The notes under the pieces were generated by a model. The model did no database searches and was not told where the DNA came from. It was given only the letters and a program-made list of their open reading frames with translations. DNA of 10,184 nucleotides from Verrucomicrobiota bacterium (GTDB lineage Bacteria > Verrucomicrobiota > Verrucomicrobiia > Limisphaerales > JADLHS01): the NCBI GenBank assembly GCA_025360895.1, contig JANYBF010000069.1, positions 1-10,184 of the forward strand, in the 5' to 3' direction. Positions 1-7,500 of this stretch are shown in pieces (position 1 is the stretch's first letter; each line of letters opens with the position of its first letter). Position numbers and translations under genes: made by a program.

Positions 1-622
1 CCGGGTCCCCAGACCGGCTGGCCGGCCAGCCATGCTTGCGCCCCCAGCTTTCCAGCCCCTCGTCACTGGCCCCCGTGGTCTCCTCCGCGAAGAACCGTGC
101 CCGCATCCGGTTGGTCGCATCGTCCACCATCACCATCAACACGCACTTGGGGCCGCGCCCCTCGAACCAGTCGTGGTGCGACCCGTCCAGTTGGACCATC
201 GCCCCAAAGCTCGGCTTGCGTTCCCGCCATTGCCGGTGCTTTTGCTTGCGCCGACGCACCGTGTGCTGGCGCGTCGCGATCCGCCACCGCCGCAGCGTCT
301 CGTGATCCACCACCAGCTTGGCCCGCAACAAGTGCTCGGCCATCAGGGTCGGTCCGAACCCCGCGTAGCGTTCCTCCGCGCACAGCGCCAGCACTTGCTC
401 CCGCAAGTCGGAAGGCTTGCGCCGCGCGCTGGGCTGGCCGCGCAGCTGATGCACCAGGCCCGCGTCCCCAGCGTCCTGATACCGTCGCCAGATGCGTTTG
501 CCCTGCCGATAGCATACCCCCATCAATCCCGCCGCCGCCACCAGCGTCAACTCCTTCGCCTTTACACCCGCCATGATCTTCAATCGTTCCCGTTCCTGCC
601 GGCTCATTGTTAATGTCTCCAT
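1..622 (-). CDS. ISNCY-type DDE transposase, 5' part (runs off left window edge)
   Basis: This gene encodes the enzyme that excises and inserts the surrounding insertion sequence. On the minus strand an uninterrupted frame of 207 codons runs from ATG at 622 to the left edge, so about half of a typical 430-470 aa family member is present. Residues 1-60 form a helix-turn-helix region (QGKRIWRRYQDAGDAGLVHQ), followed by the family-typical FGPTLMAEHLL and ETLRRW stretches and a basic linker (RRRKQKHRQWRERKPSFG). The integrase-like core then begins with VQLDGSHHDWFEGRGPKC, where D146 is the likely first catalytic Asp, and VDDATNR. The second Asp is probably D206, in an atypical context (see findings). 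I chose the start at 622 (METLTMS...) because homologues I recall begin similarly. The ATG at 607 is an alternative and has the better ribosome binding site. Family assignment is from remembered motifs, not a search. Confidence 0.87.
   Translation of the reverse strand, partial: METLTMSRQERERLKIMAGVKAKELTLVAAAGLMGVCYRQGKRIWRRYQDAGDAGLVHQLRGQPSARRKPSDLREQVLALCAEERYAGFGPTLMAEHLLRAKLVVDHETLRRWRIATRQHTVRRRKQKHRQWRERKPSFGAMVQLDGSHHDWFEGRGPKCVLMVMVDDATNRMRARFFAEETTGASDEGLESWGRKHGWPASRSGDP
617..620 (-). promoter_or_regulatory. GGAG ribosome binding site supporting transposase start at 607
   Basis: Reading the minus strand, GGAG lies 9 nt before ATG 607-605, a normal Shine-Dalgarno spacing. It overlaps the codons just after the alternative ATG at 622-620. 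It therefore favours 607 as a start, whereas the remembered family N-terminus (METxxxS) favours 622. Only five codons are at stake. Confidence 0.4.
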
Positions 623-627
623 GTGTT

Positions 628-653
628 AGCCGGGTTGCTACCGCAACCCAGCC
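628..653 (-). promoter_or_regulatory. 11-bp hairpin in the transposase leader
   Basis: In minus-strand RNA, GGCUGGGUUGC (653-643) pairs with GCAACCCGGCU (638-628) around a GGUA loop. The stem has 11 pairs, of which the central seven (GGGUUGC/GCAACCC) are perfect and two or three of the outer ones are G-U. It ends 5 nt before ATG 622 and 7 nt before the GGAG at 620-617. It has no following U-tract, so it is not a simple terminator. Such leader hairpins in insertion sequences can limit transposase translation from transcripts that start outside the element. That role is inferred here. Confidence 0.5.
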
Positions 654-658
654 CCAAT

Positions 659-703
659 GGGGACATTCTTATCGAGTTACCAAGGGGACATTCTCATGGA
701 GTT
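659..703. repeat. Two 20-bp direct repeats at the IS end (25-bp period)
   Basis: 659-678 and 684-703 share the pattern GGGGACATTCT-Y-AT-S-GAGTT, with 18 of 20 positions identical, separated by 5 bp (ACCAA). A weaker GACATT occurs at 706-711. Read from outside the element, each unit ends in GAATGTCCCC. Duplicated terminal motifs of this kind are the usual form of transposase binding sites at IS ends. The binding role is inferred; the repeat itself is seen directly. Confidence 0.65.
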
Positions 704-832
704 CCGACATTGCTAGAAAATGTTATTGTGAAAAGTTGAAAAACTAAATAGGCTCCCCATCAGTCACGGCACAATAGAGAAGAAAATCCGCCCCCCCAAG
801 AATCATGATCCGTTGACAATCCTCAATCTAGC
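704..832. other. AT-richer spacer between IS and Kelch/Ig gene, no clear element
   Basis: This 129-bp stretch is noticeably richer in A and T than the flanking genes, especially 715-750, as expected for a promoter region. I do not see a -35/-10 pair with acceptable spacing. A TTGACA at 813-818 is too close to the start codon at 833 to serve it. There is no purine-rich ribosome binding site before ATG 833. A run of seven C residues lies at 791-797. Confidence 0.5.
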
Positions 833-3800
833 ATGAAAACGCATAAGGTTAAGCTGTCCAGCGTCCTGGCGGTAGCGAGTTGGCTCTGCACGGTACTTTT
901 CTTCCCTGGGTTTTCCAGTCGTGCTTACGCAGCGGGGAACTGGCTCAAACTGGGAAACCAGGCGCCCGATTCCGTGGGCATGATCATCCTGCTTTCCGAC
1001 GGCACCGTGGCGGCGGCGAACAATCCCACCGACACCTTCGGCGCGATCGGCAACGATTGGTATGCGCTGACGCCCGATCAATACGGTCATTACGTCAACG
1101 GCACCTGGACGCGGCGCGCGTCCATGACTTACAGCCGGTTGTTTTACGCTTCGGAAGTCTTGCCGAATGGCCGGCTGTTTGTCGCGGGCGGAGAATATGG
1201 CACCGGCGGGGCGACGGCGGAAGTGTACGATCCGGTGGCCAATGCCTGGACCACCTTCAATCCGCCCGCCAGCTTGTTGGACCCGACGCAGAGTTCACCC
1301 ATCTTTACCAACTACCAGTCGCAAACTTTTTCCGACGCCAACGCCAAGGTGATCGCCAATGGCAATGTCATCATCACGCCGGTGAAGCCAAAGAATGCTG
1401 GCGACTCGCTCATCTTCAATTATCAGAACAACACCTGGTCGCCCGGGCCGACACTCGTCAACGCCAATTATGAAGATGAGTCCACCTGGGTGAAATTGCC
1501 GGACGCGAGCATTCTGACCATTGACCCGTTCGGCACGAACACCGAGCGTTACATTCCGTCCCTGAATCGCTGGATCGCGGACACCAACCTGCCTGTGGCC
1601 TTGTATAGCACTGTGGGCGGTGAACTCGGTCCCGGTTTTCTGCTGCCTAACGGCAAGGTCATTATCTTTGGCGGCACGGGCCACACGGCCATTTACACGC
1701 CCACCGGAGCCACCAACCAGGGTTCATGGGTGATCGGGCCGGATATTCCCTACGGGTTGGTGGCGGCCGATTCGCCGGGGGCCATGCTGCCGAACGGCAA
1801 AATTCTACTGGCGGTCGCCGCACCCCATTATCTGGATGGCGACGGCAACCAGGTCTTTCCCAGCCCGACCTCCTTCTTTGAATACGATTATACGGTCGGG
1901 GGCACGGGTGCATTCACGCAAGTGAACAGTCCGACCGGCGGTACCACGGACAACGTTTCGTCGTATCAATGCGCGATGTGCATGCTTCCGGATGGCAGTG
2001 TGCTTTACTGCCATTTTGAACAGGGCAATCTGTTCTATTCGGGCTTCGGCAGCCAACTCTATGTTTATGTGCCCGATGGCACGCCGTTGTCCGCCGGCAA
2101 ACCGCATGTGAGCAGCATCACGCCCAATGCCGACGGTTCGTTTCACCTGGTTGGCACCGGCTTGAATGGGATTTCCGAAGGCGCCGGCTATGGCGATGAC
2201 GCGCAGATGGACAGCAACTATCCGATCATTCAATTCCTGGATCCAATCAACCAGCATATTGATTACGGCCGCACGTACAACTGGAGCAGTACCGGCGTCC
2301 AGACCGGCGGGGCGGCGGTCAGCACGGAGTTCAGGCTGCCGGCTGGCTTGATCCCCCAAACCTACCAGGTCTCGGTGAGCGCCAATGGCATTATCTCGGA
2401 TCCGGTCGAGTTTTCTTTTGTCACCCCGTCGTTTATCGCAATATGTCCCGGTGAAAGCACCACCTTGAAGCTGATTACTCCCCCTGACCCCCAACTAAAA
2501 TACCAATGGGGTTTTAACGGCCAGGCCCTCCTCGGAGAAACGAATGCGCAGTTGAACATCGTCGCCGCCCAGACCAATCAATCCGGCTATTACACTCTTG
2601 GTTGGTTCTATTCTGGCTATGGATTTGGCGCTGACATTATCTCCAGCCCACTCGTGCCCGTCGCCGTAGGGGTGTGGGTGGTTGGCCAACCGCCGGCCAC
2701 CAATTCCGCGCCGATTTGCCAGCCCTACTCCATGTCCGTGCATGCGCGGGGCAAAGGCACGCTCACTGCCCAATGGTTCCGCAACGGCAATAAGATGGTT
2801 GCCGATTCCCGACTTACTTTCACCAGCGAGCCCGGCGACCCGGGCGAAACGATTTTTTCAATCAATATTTCCGATACGCAATACGAGGACGACGCGACTT
2901 ATACGGTGCTGATTACTGATGATTGCGGCACGGGTAACACCCAGCGGTTCGCGCTGCGAGTCCTCCCCAACCCGCCGTGGGTGCGGATCGCGACGGATGG
3001 ACCACCTTCGCGGGAAAATGCCACCATGTGTTATGATTCGGATCGCCATGTCACGGTATTGTTCGGCGGAAACACCGGGCCCTATGCCCCGTCTGGATAT
3101 CCTGGTGCGGGCGGATATCTGGGGGACACTTGGGAATTTGACGGCACCAATTGGACTCAGCGCCTGCCTGCCACTTCGCCCGTAGGACGCTACCAAGCCA
3201 ACATGGTTTACGACAGCTTTCGGCATCGCACCGTGCTTTTCGGCGGCCTACGTTACGATGCGACCTATGGATTCAGGTTCAGCCCGGAGACTTGGGAGTG
3301 GGACGGCATAAACTGGACGCAAGTTGTGACGGCACACCTGCCGTCGTGGCGGGATTGGGGTTACCCTTATGCCGCCTGCTACGATAGCGTAAGGCGAGAG
3401 ACGCTGCTTTTTGGTGTCTTCGCAGACCCGTTCTGGGCCTATGACGGGACGGACTGGAGCGTCAAAAACCCCGGCGGACCAGGGCCCGGTTACAGCGTAA
3501 ATGGTACGACCACCATGGCGTTCGACTCCAACCGGGGCGTGGCCGTCCTGCCAGGAGGGTCTGGTGGTTCTCTGACCACTTATCCAGCTTTGCCGATTTG
3601 GGAGTGGGACGGCACCAATTGGCAGGAGCGAGCGCAATCCGGGCAACAACCTTGGCTCAATGGCGGCAACGTGATAACCTACGACACGTTCCGGCAGGAG
3701 TGCGTCCTGTTCGGACAGGTCTATGGCGTGGTTGACGGCCAGGAAACCCAGTTCCTCTATCCCAAGCCTGACTTCGACCGCTGTGTCTGGCGCTGGAATG

Positions 3801-4417
3801 GCGCACAATGGCAGGCTGATCCCCCGACACCCACCCTTGGAGTTTCCGAAAATCGGTTCCACTCGATGGTTTTCGACAGCGCCCGGAATGCGTTGGTCCT
3901 CTTTGGTGGCGAGAACGAAAAAGGTAATTACAACACGAATTACACCTACGAAATTGTTTACAAGGATGCTCCGACAGTGCTCAAACAGCCCGTGGTTCAG
4001 TCGGTCATTCTCGGCCAGGATACGCAGATAACGGTCGTGGTTGGGGGAGCGCCCGTCATCAGTTATCAATGGCAGAAGAATGGCGTTAACCTCACGGATG
4101 GCGGCAGCATCTCGGGTTCCACCAGCAACATCCTGCAAATAGCCGGCGTAAATTCCGGTGATTTCGGCATTTATCAACTGGTGATGAGCAACCTATGTGG
4201 CATAGCCACCAGCCAGCCCATTGGACTCAAGGTGACCACCACGCCTCTATTTTTTGCAGCCGCCGGCCAGAGCCTTACAATTACCTGGACCGACCCTGCG
4301 GCAGTCCTGCAAACGGCTGTCAGTCCGGCCGGCCCTTGGGCAGCGGTTAACGGAGCAACCAGCCCCTACCCAGTTATCCCAAATGGCGGTCAGGCTTTTT
4401 TCCGATTAGCGCGCTGA
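833..4417 (+). CDS. Exported dual beta-propeller (galactose-oxidase-like + Kelch) protein with three Ig-like domains
   Basis: The 1194-aa product probably acts outside the cytoplasm, perhaps in surface binding; no enzyme activity can be assigned. Residues 1-33 are a Sec signal peptide (basic MKTHKVK, hydrophobic core, AYA cleavage site). Residues 35-420 form a galactose-oxidase-like propeller with seven LPNG-type turns (near residues 56, 112, 176, 224, 273, 321 and 387). Residues 424-530 look like an E-set domain with the motif YGDDAQMDSNYP. Ig-like domains follow at about 531-625 and 635-710. A second Kelch-type propeller spans 713-1046, with six YDS/FDS strands and WEWDG-type strands. A third Ig-like domain spans 1048-1133. 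Residues 1135-1194 form a tail module (GPW, GATSPY, FFRLAR) that I recall at the C-terminus of many exported Verrucomicrobiota proteins. The start is set by the signal peptide; no Shine-Dalgarno is present. It is separated by 151 nt from the next gene on the same strand. Confidence 0.88.
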   Translation: MKTHKVKLSSVLAVASWLCTVLFFPGFSSRAYAAGNWLKLGNQAPDSVGMIILLSDGTVAAANNPTDTFGAIGNDWYALTPDQYGHYVNGTWTRRASMTYSRLFYASEVLPNGRLFVAGGEYGTGGATAEVYDPVANAWTTFNPPASLLDPTQSSPIFTNYQSQTFSDANAKVIANGNVIITPVKPKNAGDSLIFNYQNNTWSPGPTLVNANYEDESTWVKLPDASILTIDPFGTNTERYIPSLNRWIADTNLPVALYSTVGGELGPGFLLPNGKVIIFGGTGHTAIYTPTGATNQGSWVIGPDIPYGLVAADSPGAMLPNGKILLAVAAPHYLDGDGNQVFPSPTSFFEYDYTVGGTGAFTQVNSPTGGTTDNVSSYQCAMCMLPDGSVLYCHFEQGNLFYSGFGSQLYVYVPDGTPLSAGKPHVSSITPNADGSFHLVGTGLNGISEGAGYGDDAQMDSNYPIIQFLDPINQHIDYGRTYNWSSTGVQTGGAAVSTEFRLPAGLIPQTYQVSVSANGIISDPVEFSFVTPSFIAICPGESTTLKLITPPDPQLKYQWGFNGQALLGETNAQLNIVAAQTNQSGYYTLGWFYSGYGFGADIISSPLVPVAVGVWVVGQPPATNSAPICQPYSMSVHARGKGTLTAQWFRNGNKMVADSRLTFTSEPGDPGETIFSINISDTQYEDDATYTVLITDDCGTGNTQRFALRVLPNPPWVRIATDGPPSRENATMCYDSDRHVTVLFGGNTGPYAPSGYPGAGGYLGDTWEFDGTNWTQRLPATSPVGRYQANMVYDSFRHRTVLFGGLRYDATYGFRFSPETWEWDGINWTQVVTAHLPSWRDWGYPYAACYDSVRRETLLFGVFADPFWAYDGTDWSVKNPGGPGPGYSVNGTTTMAFDSNRGVAVLPGGSGGSLTTYPALPIWEWDGTNWQERAQSGQQPWLNGGNVITYDTFRQECVLFGQVYGVVDGQETQFLYPKPDFDRCVWRWNGAQWQADPPTPTLGVSENRFHSMVFDSARNALVLFGGENEKGNYNTNYTYEIVYKDAPTVLKQPVVQSVILGQDTQITVVVGGAPVISYQWQKNGVNLTDGGSISGSTSNILQIAGVNSGDFGIYQLVMSNLCGIATSQPIGLKVTTTPLFFAAAGQSLTITWTDPAAVLQTAVSPAGPWAAVNGATSPYPVIPNGGQAFFRLAR
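3032..3919 (+). repeat. Six degenerate Kelch-type blade repeats (protein level)
   Basis: Within the second propeller, the strand pattern [YF]D[ST]xRxxxVLFGG recurs with starts at residues 734, 793, 850, 897, 950 and 1014, a period of 47-64 residues. Each of the first five is followed by a WxWDGxxW-type strand: WEFDGTNW, WEWDGINW, WAYDGTDW, WEWDGTNW and WRWNGAQW. The DNA of these strands is partly conserved too, for example GGGAGTGGGACGGCA near 3294 and 3600. Six repeats suggest a six-bladed propeller closed by the C-terminal strand. Confidence 0.7.
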
Positions 4418-4568
4418 AGAAGCTCTGGAGAGAATGTCAGAAATGTAGTGCGAGAGTAGTGACGGTGTTCTCCGAGCGTATTGGAAGCGGAGGTCGGAAT
4501 CGGTCGCGAACCATCGCAATCTGGACAATGACCAGCCCGTGCGGTAATGGTTTTCGCCTGACTCCAAA
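4418..4568. other. Spacer between Kelch/Ig gene and PSCyt1 gene
   Basis: This 151-bp gap has no stem-loop followed by a T-tract and no open frame of meaningful length. A TGGACA at 4522-4527 with GGTAAT at 4543-4548 is a poor promoter match because the spacer is only 15 bp. No Shine-Dalgarno precedes ATG 4569. Whether the two flanking genes share a transcript cannot be decided from the sequence. Confidence 0.5.
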
Positions 4569-7500
4569 ATGATTTTGACCCGTTGCTTCACCCCAGCCCG
4601 GCCGTCACTGACGTGGCGTCATACCCGCATCCTCATGGGATTGCTGGCGCTGGCGTCCCCTGCCCTGGCCGGCGAATCGCCCGCCATTCATTTCAACCGC
4701 GACATCCGGCCGATCCTCGCCGAAAATTGTTTTCGTTGTCATGGGCCGGAACTGAAAAATCGGAAGGCGAAGCTCCGGCTCGATGTGCGCGAGGTGGCGG
4801 TGGAAAAAGCGGCCATCGTGCCGGGCCAGCCGGAAGCGAGCGAGTTGATCCAGCGGCTCGACAGCCCGGATCCCGAGGAACACATGCCGCCGCCGGCCTC
4901 GCACAAGACCGTAACGCCCGCGCAAAAGGATTTGCTGCGCCGCTGGATCGCCGCCGGAGCGGTGTATGAGCCACACTGGTCGTACGCCCCGGTTCAGCGA
5001 CCGACGTTACCGCCGGTTGCCAACCCCAAATGGACCCAGGGTGCGATTGACGCTTTCATCCTGGCCCGGCTGGAAGAAGCGAAGATCACACCGTCAGCGC
5101 CGGCGGATCGATGCACCTTGTTGCGGCGGCTTGCGCTCGATTTGACGGGCCTGCCCCCGACGCCGGCCGAGGTGGAACAATTCGTGAAAGATCGTTCACC
5201 CAAGGCCTACGCAAAACAGGTCGAACGACTGCTCGCTTCGCCGCACTACGGCGAACGCATGGCGGTGCCGTGGCTCGATGCCGTACGATTCGCGGATACC
5301 GTCGGCTATCACGGGGACCAGAACCAAAACGTCTTCCCCTATCGCGATTACGTCATCGCGTCGTTCAATCGCAACCAGCCCTTCGACCAATTCACGATCG
5401 AACAGATTGCCGGCGATCTCCTGCCGAACCCGACGGAGGAACAGAAGATTGCGACGGGTTTCAACCGCTTGAACATGATGACGCGCGAAGGCGGCGCGCA
5501 GCCCAAGGAATATCTTGCCAAGTATGCCGCCGATCGTGTGCGAACGGTTTCGACGACCTGGCTCGGCTCGACGATGGCTTGCGCCGAGTGTCACGACCAT
5601 AAATACGACCCTTTCACGCAGCGGGACTTTTATTCCCTGGCGGCGTTTTTCGGCGACGTGAAGCAATGGGGCGTCTATCAGGATTACGGCTACACGCCCA
5701 ATCCGGAACTCGCCGGTTGGAGCAACGATCATCCGTTCCCGCCGGAACTGTTCGTCACAAATCAATACCTGCTCCGACGGGAGGCGCAGCTTAACGCGGA
5801 GGTCGGCCAACTGGTGGAAGCAGAAATGGCAGCCGCCACCGCCACGGCGCCGGGGCGTGAAAGTTTTCAATCGTGGCAGAGCGAAATTCGGAACTTCCTT
5901 AAAACCTCACCCGACGGCTGGCACGTTGACCTTCAACCCACGGTGAAATTCGCCAATTCCAATTCACCAGCCACCCTCACGGTACAACCGGACGGCCGCA
6001 TTCTGTGTGCGGGCAAAATAGGGAAGGCCGACAAGTTCCAAGTAAGCGTAGCACTCGAAGCGGGTTGGATTTCGGCCGTACGGCTCGAACTCTTGCCGCA
6101 CCCGGACCACAACCATTCATCCCTGCGCCGCGAAACGGGAGGAACGGAAATCCGACTTGGGGCCGAAGTCAAACCCGCTCCTGGCCGGACAACGAAGTTG
6201 CAATTCTATCACGCCGAGGCGACGAGCAAACGGCCCATCTACGAGAACGGCTACGAGTTGCTTGATGTGCGGCGGACCTGGAAGCTCGGCACCGAGTCCG
6301 CGACGAATCGCCAATCGGCCGTCTATCTGCTCGACCCGCCGCTGGCGGTGGCTGCGGGCGACATCCTCGAGGTGAACATTGAAGCGGACGCGCTCGGCTG
6401 TTTCCGGGTCGCGACCTCACCGCTCGCGACCTCATCAGCGTTGGGCTCCGGCGCGACGCCGGAATTCATCCAAGCCTTGGAATGCGTTCCTGGGCGACGC
6501 ACCCGGAACCAGAAGCAGACGCTGGCCTCGGCGTGGTTACACAGCACGACTCAAAGCCTCTCCACTTTCGCGCAACTCAAGGCGTTGAATCATGAAATCC
6601 TCGAATGCCGCCATGGCATCACGCCGACGCTCGTCACCGTGGCCACGACGAACCGGCAGCTCACGCGCGTGCTGCCACGCGGCAACTGGCAGGACGAGTC
6701 CGGGGCCATTGTCGCACCGGCCGTTCCGCATTTTCTCCCACAACCGCAGGTCGCCGGCAGCAATCAGCTTTCACGCCTCGACCTCGCGCGCTGGTTGGTT
6801 TCCCGGGAGAACCCGCTCACGGCCCGCGCTTTTGTGAACCGGCTGTGGAAACAGTTTTTCGGCAATGGCCTTTCTAATCAACCCGAGGAACTGGGTGCCC
6901 AAGGTGAGCCGCCCACGCATCCGGAGTTGCTCGATTGGCTCGCGGCCGAGTTCATGGACAGCGGCTGGGACATAAAACATATCGTGCGTCTGATCGTGGC
7001 TTCCGCCGCGTATCAGCAGGACGCCACCATTCGCCCGGAATTACGCGACCTGGATCCCAACAATCGTCTGCTGGCCCGGCAAAATCCGCGTCGGCTCGAA
7101 GCTGAGTTCGTGCGCGACAACGCGCTGTGGATTGCCGGGCTGCTGGATCCCGAGATCGGCGGCCCCAGCGCGTTCCCGTATCAGCCGGCGGATTACTATG
7201 CGAACATTCAATTTCCCAATCGCGATTATCTCGCCAGCCCGGACGCCCGCCAGTATCGGCGCGGCGTGTACTCGCACTGGCAGCGTACGTTCCTGCACCC
7301 GATGCTGGCGAACTTTGACGCGCCCGCGCGCGAGGAATGTTCCGTGGATCGCCCGGTGTCCATCACGCCGCAGCAGGCATTGACCTTGTTGAACGACCCC
7401 TCGTTTGTGGAAGCGGCGCGGGCGTTCGCGGAAAAACTGCTCCGCGCACCGAAAGTAAAGAGTGACGCCGCGCGTGTAAACCTGGCCATGGAGACCGCCC

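Larger units (their letters stand above)
1..703 (-). mobile_element. Partial insertion sequence (ISNCY-like), 5' end inside window
   Basis: The transposase frame, its leader hairpin and a pair of 20-bp direct repeats ending near 703 together look like the transposase-proximal end of an insertion sequence. The outer boundary is inferred from the outermost complete repeat (684-703). The exact tip and any target-site duplication cannot be fixed because the other end lies outside the window. The element points away from the Kelch/Ig gene at 833, with about 130 bp between them. Confidence 0.6.

Noticed and set aside
63..515. Minus-strand frame of 150 codons, as a possible small gene
   Set aside because: It overlaps the transposase in another frame and is low-complexity Ala/Gly/Arg-rich sequence typical of a shadow.
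32..613. Plus-strand open frame of 193 codons at the left end
   Set aside because: It is His/Pro/Arg-rich and is the antisense of the transposase frame, which has clear catalytic-core motifs.
813..818. TTGACA as a -35 box for the Kelch/Ig gene
   Set aside because: A -10 box at normal spacing would fall at or beyond the start codon at 833.
3248..4177. Minus-strand open frame of 309 codons opposite the Kelch/Ig gene
   Set aside because: It lies entirely inside a clear coding region on the other strand and its translation looks like no protein family.
4522..4548. TGGACA ... GGTAAT as a promoter for the PSCyt1/DUF1501 operon
   Set aside because: The spacer is 15 bp and the -10 matches only four of six positions, which is expected by chance in a gap of this size.
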